A stretch of DNA of 64,000 nt. It comes from Gonium pectorale. Taxonomy: Eukaryota; Chlorophyta; Chlorophyceae; Chlamydomonadales; Volvocaceae. Both the position numbers and the translations under genes were made by a program. Below are positions 45,841 to 58,400 of the stretch, in pieces; the stretch's first letter is position 1, and each line of letters begins with the position of its first letter. The stretch spans positions 2,421,653-2,485,652 of the forward strand of contig LSYV01000006.1 of NCBI GenBank assembly GCA_001584585.1, in the 5' to 3' direction. The notes beneath the pieces were generated by a model, which was given only the letters and a program-made list of their open reading frames with translations, was not told the DNA's origin and did not search any database.

Positions 45841-48800
45841 ATGTAAGTGCGTGCCCAGTGTTATTCATGGCAAAGAGCACAAGTAAAGACGAGGGCCAGC
45901 GTGTTGGATACCAGCAGCGAGCGGACCGAGCCACAGTGAATGCTACTTGCAAGGCAGTGAACGACGCGTGGCCGGGGCCTGGCCTCAATGCGCTCAAGTA
46001 AGCGAACAAGGGGGTCATCTTTGCGTCGCGTAGCCACGTCGCTGGCTTGCGCGGTCGTAGTTCTGAAGGACGCGGCCTTGCGCTCCCTGCATTCGTTGTA
46101 TGGTGCCTTTGCCTAAAGAGCGTCGTGCAATCACGGTCATGTTAGCACAGACGGAATGCTTCCGTCCTCGTCGGCCTTAGTCGGCCTGGCAGTCTCGACC
46201 GTGAGCTCGCCTGGAAACTGAGCTCTTTCCCGCATTTGCCGTGGCAGATTGTCCACTTTTTGCCCTGAAAGAGATGTGCAGTAACCTTCGTGACGACTAG
46301 CTGGCGTGCGGGCCCTAACGACGAATCCTCATCGCCATCTGAATTCTTCGGCGTGCAGGCGCGAGCTTGCTCTTGCCCTGCTGGCCGACCCTGACTTCCG
46401 CATTCGAGTGAGCCTCCTCGAGGACATTCTCCGTGTTCGCATTTGGTGGCAGGTATGTCCGGTTTTCGCCGAGGGTGTTGCGCTGCGCATTGAGGACGCA
46501 GAACGTTGTAGGAGCAGCATCACTGCTATGCAAGCTAACTTATGTTCTATGCTTTTCACTCCTCCTCCTCAGTCCAACGGTGCCTCATCGCTGGGGACCG
46601 AGCCTTCCCCTATGCATCTGCAAACGGCGCTCACGGACCCAACCTTTGCGGCCCTCTTCGAGCTGGATGCATCCATCAAGGACCCCGAATGGGGCATGCA
46701 GGCGGGTTCTCCACCATACATACTGGCCAGGCACTGCCACCTTGCAGAGTTGTCTCTCGGACTCGTCGGGTTGTTCGCAGTTGCAGCGGTGCAGTCTTTG
46801 CTTACCATTCACAGGCTGCACAGTCCCCATAAAATGCTCCTTGCATGCCGTTTTCCTGCGTCAAACAGGTCGTATGGCTCAACATGTCGGCACTTCACAA
46901 GCAGTTGGGCCTGCCCGCCGTGTCGCCGCCGGCCCTTCCGCCGCCCTCGTCGGGAGCGCCCCCCAGCACCCCGCAACGCGCCGCATCCGAGGGAGCACCG
47001 AAGGCCCTGTCCAATGCTGGCCACGGCAGCCCTGGCGCCCCGTCCTCCTCCATCGAACCTATGCTTCTGGCGGCCGTCGAGGCACACTTTCCCAACTTCG
47101 GTTCCGACGACGCAGACTACCTGGCCACTGCTGCCTGCTACTGCCTGGCCACACGCCGCGACCCCAAGTCCCTGCTGCCCCCTCTCAGCCTCCACCTGAC
47201 GGACCTCACTTCGCACCTCTGCGGCCTAGCCGCTGCCGACGCGCGCCTTGCGGCAGTGCTGCAGGCGCTGCAGCGCGGCGGCGCCGCGCCGACGGCGGCC
47301 AATGCCAGCGTCCCTGCGGGCGTCCTGCCAGCGCGGGTGGGCGAGCTGTTGGCGGCGCTGCGCTCCCGGCACGTCTTCCGCCAGAGCGAGTCGCTCTCTC
47401 GCAAGGGAGAGCGCGTCGTGAGTCTGGCTCTGGAGCAGCTGCTGCGAGGCATGGGCGGCGGCAAGGCCACAACGGCGGCCGGCGGCCGGTCCGGTGCCGG
47501 CATGCTTCTGGAGGCGTGGCAGCGCGCCGATGCCACTGCTGCGGCCGCCGGCGTACATGCAGGCGGCGGCGCGTCCCCCAAAGATCCGTTCGCTAACGGC
47601 GGCGCCGACGACGGGCTGCCCGTGTTCCTGTTCGAGTACGAGCTCCCGGGTGACTTGTTGGGCGGACCTGTGGGTCAGCGAGACCAGTTTGTGCCCACAC
47701 CAACCGCGCCAGGTGCGCTGCGGAGCACGACCGGCGGTGGCGTGGTGCGCTCCTCTCCGCAGCCCAAGCCGCTATCACAGCAGTCTGAACTTCAGCAGCC
47801 GCAGCAATACGCGGCATTGCAAGGGCCGCCGCTGTCTTCCGCGGCGTCTGCTCCCAGCGCCGTCGAACCGCCGGCGCCGGCCGCCATGCTGCAGCGCCGG
47901 AGCACGGAGCCCCCGGCGGGTCATTTGGGCGCCGCTCCGAAGTCCGACGCTGTCGCACACGTTGCGCCCGGGTCGGGCGCCCTGGCCATGGAGGGCATGT
48001 GGGGCGGAGGCGCTGCGGCCCTGGCGGCTGAGGGCTCGTCACCCGTCGGCAGCCTTGACAACATGCGGTGGGTGCGTGCGCTCGTTGCTCCTGCGTGTGT
48101 ATCGTCCGACGTTCGTGACCTGCTCGTCAGCTCTCGCTTGTACGCGCAGTAGTCTGTGGTTGAACCTGCGTAGCGTGCTCTGAGCAACGGGTGGTCACCA
48201 CAGGCAAGCAGGGGGCGAGTGTAGTTTGTACACTTTTGTGCGTCTCGTCAGATGAACATACAGAGCTGTGAACCCGGATGCTCGGCTGCCGTCGCCGTGA
48301 CGCCATTTATGTCCAACGTCACGGCGCAACGAGCGGAGCTCTTACCCTCGCTGGCGTCGTCGTGCCCTCGTGCGCAGGTTCCCCCTCTTCCAGCGCAGCA
48401 GCAACGCGGACAGCCTGTACAACCAAGGCCAAGGCCCAGCCGCCGGGATGGCGCCTGCCTCGACGCTGTCTGCGTCCCCCGCCGGCCACGCAGGGGAGCT
48501 GCACGTGCCTCGCGAGATTGCGGACGTGTGGTCCAACGCCGCGGCCGGCGCGCAGTCGGCGGCGGCGGGCATGACGGCACGGCGGGGCTCCCTGACGGCC
48601 GTGTCCTCTGAGTACAACGGCCTGGGCGGCCTCTTCGCCATGTCACCCACACAGGAGGTGAGAGCCTCTAGGGCTCTAGGACAGCATACTGCTGTCTGCA
48701 ATCGTTAAGGGCCTGACTGAGCGCTGACACCGGAGCCACGCAGCGAGGGTATGTGCGGCATGCGGTTACGTGAGGGGCTGCAGCAGCATGGCCTCTCCCC

Positions 48801-51800
48801 TCCATGTGAGCCCGGTCCCAACCAGTGCGACGCTCAAAGCCTGTGCCTCGTCTGCACCACACAGTCCTCGTCCCTGTGGGAGCGCGTCGCCTCGCGTGAG
48901 GGCATGGCCGCCGCGCCCCTGGGATCCTACGACAACGGCCTATGCGACACTGCGGCCGGCGCTGGCATGGGCCTGCGGCCGGGTGCCGCCTACCCGGGCA
49001 ACCGCTTCAACGAAGGCGGCGCCGCCAACGGTGGCTTCGGCGGCAATGGCAGTGGCCAGGGCGGGCTGGTCGTCGGCTCGGCGCCGCCCGGCATGCCGCC
49101 GCTGTTCTTCCACCCCAACCAGGGGCCCATGTGTCTCGGAGGCAACGTGCACAACGCGCAGCTGATGGACTATATCTCATGGCAGTCCTCGTCTCCCGAA
49201 CTGTCCAGCTCGGTTGGGGGCAGGAGCGCCCCTGCCGACGAGGCTCACGCCGGCGCATGGTTGCTGGCGCGCTCCATGGGAGCGCGCTCCGCGGCCGCCG
49301 GTGATGCCGCCGGCGCACGGCCGGCCGCTGCCGCCGGCGCATCCCGGGGATCGGGCGGCACTGGCGCGCAGGACGCCGCAACGGCCGGGGGCCGCTACCC
49401 AGGAGGGGGCGCCTCCCTGAGTGTGAGTGAGGAGAATGAGGAGGCAGCCAGCGTGGTGGGCGGGCTAGAGTTGGACCCATTGGCCTTGACGCTGGAGGTG
49501 AGGCGGCACGCAGATCGAGGTGGTTCGCGAGGAGCAAGTTGGGTTGGCATTCTGGCATGACAATTGAGGCGCTAACACTGCATGCGGTCTACGAACGGCA
49601 CACACAAAGCGCGGAAGCTACACGGTCCTGTCCTGTAGGCGTCTTGTTCCTTGAGACGGCAATCATCTACGCTAGCCTCGGCGTTCGTTGTCCGGCTGTG
49701 CTTCTGGTCCTCAGCTACCTGCCTGCAGTCGACCCGGCCGGATCCCTCATCACACGTTTTCTTGTGCGCAGTCCATCATCGGCTTCGACCCCTCAAGCCA
49801 ACCGGACCTGCTGCCGAAGGCCCGCCTCAACGCCCAAGCCGGGAAGGGCCTCATCGCCGCCGCGGCAGCGCCCAAGGCCGGCACCGCAACGACCGCCAAC
49901 CCCGCCCCCCAGGCGCCTGGGATCTTCGGTCACGGCGGCCTGCAGCCCAACGGTCCAACTGCCGACGGCAGCAGTACACACAGCAGCTTGGACAGCAGCG
50001 ACGCCCTCGGCGCAACGATGAACGGCCTCGCCAATGGAAACGGTCACGGTGTCCTTACCGGCTGGTCTGCCATGGCCGCGCGCGGGCCGATGCTACCGCA
50101 CGCGGCCACGGGCAGCGTGCAGCTGTCGGGTACGCCGCCCGTCTCAAGAGGCGCCGGTGGCGTACGGCCCGGCAGCTCGCCCATGCAGCACCACGGGGTG
50201 ATGCCCGGCGCCGGCGCGTCGCCGCAGGGCCTGGCGGCGACGATGGCGGCCATCGGTGCTGCCGCCGCCGCAGCAGCACGGCCGGGCTCGCTGGGCATGG
50301 CGCTGGGCGGCGTCGGCATGGGCGGCATGGGCCTGCCCGCCGGGTCACCGCCCCTGCGCGACGCTTTCGGCGGCAAGCTGCTGCACCCCAAGCTGACGCA
50401 GCGCGTGCGGGAGGAGATCTGCGCGCTGCTGCGCACGGTGCCCGGGCTCAAGGTGCGGACGCCGTCTCCCGCCTACCCGTGGCGGCATGTTCTGTGTGCT
50501 TCATATACGCCGCGAACCGCTGCGGGACCACGTCCATGTTCTCAGAGCTCCCTTACCCGCGGCTCGCGTTCCTCCGCATCCTGGTCCGGCAGCATTCGCT
50601 GACCTATAAGCACAGCCTGCTTCGCCTCAAGCTAAGGCCCTGCATCCGCATTGTTCACTGCCAAGCGTTTAGGGGTTTGAGGCCCGGCCCTTCCCGGCAA
50701 GCAGGTGGAGGACTTTGACGACGGCGTGCTGCACCAGCTAACGCTCAAGAAGAGCGAGGAGGAGGCGGTGGGCGCGCTGCGCATGCTGGCGGCGGAGAAC
50801 GTGAGCGGCATCCAGCACATGGCCGCCTACATCAACCACACCATCAAGAACTATCACCTCACCGGCATTGGCGGATCGCAAGGGGTTGCGGCGCCGGGCG
50901 GCGGAGCCGGCGGCGCGTCGCTGCCATCGGGTATGTGTGTTTTACATATGTGACAGCGTGCGCAAGCCTGTGTGTGCGTGTTTACATTGTGATTTGGAGG
51001 GCAGCCCGTGTAATCGAGCGGTGTAGCTATATAGCCGCGATCGGCGCTTCATCTACCACGTGGCCCTACCGGACCGAGCATGTACACGGCGTGCTCGAGA
51101 CGGTCTTGCAACGAGCAGGGCACTCTTAAGTGTCCCCTGGCCTCGTCTTTTCGTTAGTAGGAGCAGTTATTACTCTCTCCCGTAACCTGCCAGACAGCCT
51201 AAGTCGCCTCGCGTCCGCCCCGCTGCACAATGCTCCTCAGCCACCGTCCGCGCCAACAGCACGCCAGTCTCGTCCAAGGCCATCCTGCAGCGATTGCCGC
51301 TGCGCGTATACAAGCGGCTGGAGGAGGTGATCAACAAGTGCTCCTACATGGAGTGGAAGCACTTCGACGCGGGAGTCGTCAAGGTGGGACGGGACCGGGG
51401 CGGGACCGGGGGCGGGCAGCCGGACGACGGGCGACGGTCATGGCCGTGCCGGGTGAACGTGAAAACGCCTGAAAACGTGCACGCGGACGACGTTGACGAC
51501 GTGGAAGCCCTCCGCCCTGTGCGTCTGCGTCCTCAAGATACATACATACGTGAGAGTGTATATGTCCCAACGAGCCGTTAAGTCCAGAACACAACACCCA
51601 AAATGCAGCACCGCGTCTACCCCCGATATGGGCCGTACGTGCCCTGAACGCCGCTCACGGTCTCGCTGCGTGGCCGCTGCTGCCACTCGCCCGCTGGCTA
51701 CCCTCCCAGGTGATGGCGCAGCTGGCGGAGATCGGCGAGGACGACGTGTTCGAGGAGCTGGAGCTGCTCAAGTCTACCGACCTGTCCAACGTTGAGTACA

Positions 51801-51904
51801 TGCCGGCCTACCTGAACAAGCGGCTGAACAACCGGCTCTGGTCGAGGCGCAAGATGCTCACGTCGGCTGCGGCTGCTGCCGCCGGTGGCGGCATGGGCCC
51901 TTGA
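45841..51904 (+). CDS. Large Ala/Gly/Pro-rich protein with two tandem hnRNP-Q-acidic-domain-like modules
   Basis: Ten exons: 45841-45842, 46359-46407, 46573-46701, 46869-48067, 48378-48657, 48865-49497, 49772-50452, 50705-50930, 51241-51383, 51710-51904 (TGA). The sum is 3,537 bases, in frame, 1,178 residues. The start codon is inferred to be split: AT followed by GTAAGT at 45843, then G at 46359. Most of the protein (about residues 75-960) is low-complexity Ala/Gly/Ser/Pro. The C-terminus has two related helical modules: about 970-1040 (LTQRVREEICALL...KVEDFDDGVL...) and about 1085-1165 (LPLRVYKRLEEVINKCSYME, then FEELELLKSTDLSNVEYMPA). This pattern resembles the hnRNP-Q/SYNCRIP acidic (NURR) domain, found in RNA-binding proteins. 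No RRM is visible. Likely an mRNP-associated or scaffold protein (inference). The intron 46702-46868 would have a GC donor. Confidence 0.65.
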
Positions 51905-53904
51905 TGGATTCTCGCGGTGAGGGACGGACCCGTGGGGTACAGTCCAGCGGGGTGCAGGGTGTTCCGTTCTGTGGGGAACTGGAGAGAAGAGAGGACGCAT
52001 AACGCACAATTATTCGGGATTCCCTTTCCATGCACGATGAGAGAGCAAGAGTGAGGAGAAGCTTCACTATGGGTGGTTCCGGGTGGTGGGCCCCGGGAGG
52101 GCTACGCAGCAAACCTCTGCACAGGTGCGCAGGCACTGCGGCGCCCTGGCGGACATTGAAACCCTTCTTTGTAGTTCAATTTCTCTTACCGGTGTGATAT
52201 CCTTGAGGGGTCTGCTGTTTTAGCATCAGGCAAGTGGAGTGGTGCCAGCCGATGCGCCAGCGGATTACTGCTTGCCTGGGGGCCGAGGGTAAGTAGGGGA
52301 ACCGAACGGTCTCTGTCTTCCAGCGGGCCAAGGCGTGGAGGTGGCCACGGTGTTACTGACCCTGGCGGGGACTCCACATGCCTGGGCCCTGGGCCCTTTG
52401 TGTGTACAGGGTCCGCGTGTCCATGGGATGCCGTTAGCTCGTTAGTGTATCAATGAGGCCGTGCGTCACGGCGCCGTTGCGTCTGGCTGCGCCATGGCTG
52501 CCTCATGAGACCGGACTGGGTCAAACCCAGCGTTATTTGCTTCAGGTTTTGACGGGAAAGCGGGACACATTCCATTGGCGACGGCTGTGATGCGCCTCCG
52601 CCATTCAAGCAACGGCGGGCACAGATGCACTTAGTTTTGGCGAACACAATATGCGGTGGTGATGTGAGCGGCAGTTTGAGAATTTGTAGCAGGAGGGGCG
52701 GCGGCGCAGCGAATCTGCTTGTGCCCCTTGTGGAGCTTGGGAAGTGGCTCGAACCGGCATTTGTTTGCTGAGCGGCGGTCGTATTGAGCCAGCACGTAGT
52801 GTACGGGTGTACGGGTTGCTTGGCGCGCCGCCGGCATGGCGCTTGGCGCGCCTGCGGGTGTCCTGTGGCGCACCTGCAAACGCATCGATGGGCTGGATGA
52901 GTTTGGGGCATTGCGGCCATTGTCGGATTGCTTTTCGGCTGCGCCCAACTGTGGAAGCGGTCGCGTCCCGCGTGCCCCAGCCGTCGTGGCGGTACGAGCG
53001 AGCGAGCTGTCGGGTCATCGCTCTATTGTACCATGTATCAGTGCGACTGACTTCTCTGGCGCTTTCGTCGCACGAAGAAAGCAAGATGTGATGCACGCAG
53101 CTTGTAGAATTTTTTTGCGTTGCGTTGGATCGTCTTGAGGGATTTGAGAGCCCCGATGTCGGTAGCGGGCGTATTGCGCTGTGCTGTGCCTCCTTAGGTT
53201 ACGGGTGGCTTTGGGCGGGTGAGCCCTTGCGTAGAGCGGACTTTAGCGGAGTTGTGCGCGGTACAGTAGCGGTTCTCCTCCTGGCCGGACTGGAGGCTAC
53301 CATCTGCCAATGTTCTCGTCCGGACGCACCGGGTTCCCCAGCGCGGTACTTACACTATAAGGCTGCTGGCATGGCTGGCGTTGTAGCCGCATGTACATTA
53401 CCTGCACCATCTGTCTGCAGGCAACCTGCACTGCTTTGTTTGGCCATTCTTTGCTTTGTTGCGCGGCGCCGTGCCGGCAAGGCTCGTGCATCGAGGCATG
53501 ATCGCGTGTCGGGTTGTGTCTAATCCGAAGCGGCTGGCGCAGATTTGCTCTTTCTTTTCCACCATTGTTGGATAGGTACCTTCCATTGTGCAGTTGGCAG
53601 ATGCTGGATATCGGCGGGTCGGGGTAGAGGATCTTGTACTCCTTGCTAATTTTTGCGCAACTTTTGCGGGGCGTCGCATCTCTGCGCTGCTCCTAACGGC
53701 GGCCAACAGCGGCGCGACTCCGGCATGATGGTGCGTCGGTGCGAGCCGCACCTCCAGTGAATGTGGGTTTGTATTTGGGTAAGCTTGCATCTACAGAGTT
53801 CACGATACGGCGCTACTGTGCTATGCACGCCTGTATCACGACGTGTCCTGTGAGTTGCGTCTCGCTCGGAAACCGGGCGGCTGACATTTGTACATCCTAA
53901 CACG

Positions 53905-53909
53905 TGTAA
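53905..53909 (+). promoter_or_regulatory. Possible TGTAA polyadenylation signal
   Basis: A sense-strand TGTAA found downstream of the stop at 51904. The 2 kb distance is long but not unusual for volvocine genes. Confidence 0.3.
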
Positions 53910-54010
53910 AGTAATTACCATGACATTGACAACTAGCCGTCCGGTTTGCTGAACCGGGTAAGCTGGTAAGCCGGTCTTTGGGGGGTGGGACGAACGTCTC
54001 AGGTCTTGCT

Positions 54011-54072
54011 CTGTACCCGCCCGCCCTATTGGAAACGTCGCGCCTTCGGGCGTGTATGGCCGTAGAGGCGGG
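54011..54072 (+). repeat. Dispersed repeat A, copy 3 (right half only)
   Basis: Shares TGTACCCGCCCGCC, GGAAACGTCG, CCTTCGGGCGTGTATGG and CGTAGAGG with copies 1 and 2, same orientation as copy 1. The left half (CTGCTCGTTTGC part) is absent. It is followed at 54081-54100 by a motif like the TIR of the element at 44455. Confidence 0.7.
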
Positions 54073-55488
54073 CTCTCCTGTGCAGGTTTCTCATTTTCTT
54101 ACCACGCAAGATCAGCCCGCCACCTTCAGGCAGCCACTTGATATCTCAATGCAGTGATCAGTGTTTCACAGGCTCCGCTTACAACGCAGCCCTATGTATC
54201 GATACCTTTCACAACCAAAAGTGCGTGTTATGAAGCCTGAGCTGCAGGAGTGACCAGCTATGGCGCGAGCTGCAAAGTCGGAATACTGGAAAATAGAAGC
54301 TGTAGAGGCGAGAGGGAGCCTCAGTCTGCAGCTGTTATGGCAGGTTCTTCTTCGAACTGCCCCTGGCGTGACATGACTTTGGACTCAAAAGCTGCCGAAC
54401 GCCTGCGAATTGGGCTGCTCTTGGCGCCCAAGACGTATCCAGGACCTCTGGCCCTATCCGCGCACGCAATTCGCTCGGTCTCTTGACGTCTCGCAGCTAT
54501 GTCGCCATACGGTAGTTTCAAGTCCCTCAGGTACGGCCTCAAATGTCCGGGACGGCCCGGGTTGGTTACTCACAAGTATAGAATGTTAGTGCACCGGTGT
54601 CGTGGCGAAGCGTCAACGCAGAATCTGCCGTAAGAACCAAGAAAGCAAAAATCATGCTTATCCTGTATGAGGCAGAACTTTTTGTCCTCTCTTTCGGCAC
54701 CAAGCCTTCAGCGCCCGCCCGCCCGCCTGTTTCGGCAGGAGGCACCAAATGTCGACTAAAGGCTAGTGCAAGAGGGTATTGTCCTGGTCGCTCTCGTGTA
54801 CGTTGCATGTCACCCATGTCACCCGGGACTCTCCACACACCAGCTGTATGCATACATGGGCTTGGGCCGCATCGTCGCAACGTGCCCCGTGAGTTCACGG
54901 TGCAGCCATGCGTTATAGCTGCTAGCCACACGCCTGAATTTGTACGCATCTGAACCCAGTGCCAAGTTGTTGCGTCGGCGTTAGCATGAGTGGAACCACG
55001 TGCGGAGACGACATACTTCTGTGCCACGCTTCCGACAGGATTATAGCCATTCATATCATTTCTGTGCCCTGATGTCACCGTTATGTCACTTTGCGCACTA
55101 AAGGTTGCCAGTAGGTCATTGCTGATCGGGGGCTTGATGCGTTTCTTACATGGGTTAATGTAGTTCAACGCTGTCACGCAGCAGTGCAACGCCTGCCCAG
55201 GACCACTTGATGGAACTTTTGGAATCCGTCAGCCAAGGAACCAGGCGGCCGAGTCGGGGTTGAACAAACAAAACTTACAAATTCTGTTGGCAGTGAGGCA
55301 TATATAATAACATCGGTATCGCCGCTAACCGTCTTCCCGTAACTTGCTGTACAACGTTTGAGTTTTGAGTGCGCCACCTCACTTGTACATAAAAAATTTC
55401 AGCCATATTTAACGTAGCTGCCCTACTCTACGGTTGAGGCGTACACTTGTCAAGGCCCGCGAGGGAGACCACACGTCCCTGGGCCGTC

Positions 55489-58400
55489 ATGGGCACAAAA
55501 GGCCGTGGTAACCGATACCACCATGATGAAAAGCCGGCGGAAGATGAGGTAGGTGCAGCGCCAAGTAGGGGGAGCGGGGCTTACCCTTACTTTCCAGCTC
55601 GCCAGAGGCAACCGGCAGCTCTTCCATACTCTCTGCGAGATAGGAAATGTATGTAGGCATCCACAGCTCTGGGCGCCTCAAGTGCGCTTCTCGCTGCGGC
55701 CAACCCCCGAACCGGCTCCCTTTGCCCCCAGGCCAACTTTGATGAGTTCATTGAGCACAGCAACTCGAAGGATGGCCATTGGAGGCCTCCGTATGGCCTC
55801 ATAGCCGCGCTTTGTGCGCTCTTCCTCGTAATTGGCTTCGGCGGAGGCTTTGGGGCTGGCTGGGCTGCGAAGCCCGCAGAGGTTCAGGGCCCAAATGCGG
55901 TGTTAGTGACCGGAGGCAATGTGAGTCATGTCGCAGGCCCGAAGGTGTTGCAGCGTTCCGTTGACATCCCCTCTCGCACCGCGCAGCAGAACACAATCGA
56001 GCTGCCTCAGAATGTCGACATTATCCGGTCGTTCATGCCCATTGACTATGAGAAGAACCTGGGAAACGACCGTGTAAAGGCGCACTATGAGCAGGTAGGG
56101 CACGCTGCCGAGTGTGGGGGGGGTGGGGGGGGGAGGGGGGGCTGGCTGTCGCTGGCGGTTCGCATTCCCCGCCGGAGCCCCGTCGTGTCTGGTTCGCCGG
56201 CGTCGGTGTGGACGACAAGGGGTTGGTGTGCATGCATAAGGAGCAAGTCCGGTAACCCTGTCGCAGGGCATAAGCCCACCTGACCCACCTACATCCTGAT
56301 AATAGTCTCTTTCGCCGACTGGGTGCCCCTTCTACAGACCTCTATCTTGGGCCCGGCCTTCCACGCGCTATCGGTGGTCATTTCGACGCTCGGGGGGACG
56401 AACGCAACGTACGATCCTAATGTTCTGCGGATCTACGTAATGACGAAGTACAAGGGCAACCAGGACACCCTAGCGAAGCTGTTCGAAGTGGCGCAGCGGC
56501 TGCAGGTGCGGCATCGGCGGGGACCAGTGCAGTAAGGGGTTGGCTGGCGACCGCTGCCGCTTAGCCCGCTGCACAGCCTATGCCTGCATGGGCCTGCACG
56601 ACGGCCGCGCGGCACACACGCCCCTCTTCCCTGCTGCGACGCGTGGCTGTCATGTGCCAATGACCGCCCAAACGGTCGCGATCTGTGGGATTCGATACCT
56701 GCCTGCCCTGTGAGCCCCTGCATACCCAGTCGCCTGGTGCACAGTCCGTGAGCGGTGTTGCCGCTGAGCCCGCACAGTACCTTGTCCGCACCAACCTCCA
56801 CATGCTCGCTCGCCCGCCGTCATCCCCTCCCTTGAGGCACTGCCCCTCCATCCACCCCACCGGCTTCCCCAGCCGCGCTCCCTCGCTCCCGCCTGCTCTT
56901 CCCCGCGCTTCCTCTCACGACCCCGCCGTCCGGCACCTGAGAAAGAGACAATGGTTGCTGCTGCGCACCAAACGCATTGGCACGCCAGTGTTTTCAACCG
57001 CCCCTCCTCTGCCCTCGCAGGTATCGCCCGACTTCCAGGAGCAGCTGTACGAGCTGACCACCAGCCTGGTGGACGTGTTCCAGTACATCCGCGACAACCA
57101 GGGCAAGATTGGCGCACCCGGTCGCCGACTGCTGGCCGCCAACTCGGCGGAGCCCCTAGCGGTGCAACTGCTCAAGGCCTTTGTGAGTGCTTGCTTGGCG
57201 CTGCCCTGACCGGCGAAGGCTCTGGGGCTCTAATAGGCAGTGGGAATGGACGCGAAGGTGGCGTGTGGCAGGGTGCAGGCGCGGCGGGGCTCGGGCCCGT
57301 CCCACTGCTTTCAGCGAAGCTGCCGTGCGGGCTGCGTGAGGAGCAGCGCACAGAACGCCGTGCGTTCCTTTTCCCGGCGCTCAAGTCGCTCATGTGCCCA
57401 GTCGGGTGTGCTGAGCTTCAAGACTCCGCCTGCTCTGCAGCCAATGCCGTCATCCATCCTCCCTTCCCCCGTCCTCGCACATAAACCCGTCACCCGTCAC
57501 CCACCATTCTTTGCGCGCGCGCCTCCCCCTCCCCTCCCTCCCTTCCTCCCTGCGCAGATCAAGTCGGGCCTGCAGTCTCCCGTGCTGCAGGGCGCGCTGG
57601 GCGACCTGTCCTCTATCTGGACCAACATCGATGACATCGTGGACCTGGTGGTGGATGTGTTCAACAGCGTGCGCAGCATCGCCGCCCAGGCCGACCAGAT
57701 CGCCAACACGCAGGACTCGTACCACCCAGACCGACAGCCACTGCCCAAGCCAGCCCCCGCGACTGTGGTGGGCCTCGAAGACACCTCCATCAGGGTGCGT
57801 CGTGCACGCGTCGAAAATGAATCTCCGCTGACCGCTGCTGGTCGCTGGGGTATAACCGCCCCAGAACGGGACTGCCTCCACACTGATAACCAGCGACGAG
57901 CGCGACGGGCCACAGTGGTCGGTGAGAAACGGCACCAAGCCGCGTCCGGCCCTGAGCCGTGCTCAAGCAACCTCTGCGGCGCCGCTCGCTTGTCTGTCCG
58001 GAAGCTGCTGCACACTGGAGTTCTCGTACCAGACTGAGTCAGACCGCTGTTGGGGCCATGACACCCACCGTTGGGGCGACGTATGTCGCCTCCATGCGCG
58101 GCCAGTAGGGCTGAAGTACTCCCGACAGCCGCATCGCGCTTTTGTTGTGTGCGGCGAAGATGGGGCATGAAGCAGGGCGGAATAGGCTGGGGCACGGAGG
58201 CGCGACGTGTCCCCGGATGCTGCCTTTCTGGCGTCCAAGACCATCTGGCGCCGCCCTTTCATGAACGTGGCTTGGGCCTCCGGGTGTTCTGCCTTGCCGT
58301 AACGCTCTGGGCTCGTGCCTGCACGTGCTGTCCTCGTCCCGCCCTTTTTCCCCCGCAGGTGACTGTGAACCCCTACATCCCGCTCATCGTGGCCGAGGTG

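Larger units (their letters stand above)
51905..55488. other. Long intergenic / 3' UTR region
   Basis: No gene supported. A plus-strand frame at 53125-53523 was considered and rejected. The TGTAA at 53905-53909 may be the polyadenylation signal of the upstream gene, which would imply a 3' UTR of about 2 kb. Repeat A copy 3 lies at 54011-54072. The right end is the promoter region of the metallopeptidase gene; 55280-55420 is AT-rich. Confidence 0.45.

Noticed and set aside
46433..47596. Plus-strand open frame of 387 codons
   Set aside because: Out of frame with the 1,178-residue gene and Arg/Pro-rich, typical of a shadow in GC-rich coding DNA.
53125..53523. Plus-strand open frame of 132 codons with hydrophobic stretches
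   Set aside because: No homology signals, no splice context, inconsistent codon bias; probably 3' UTR or intergenic.
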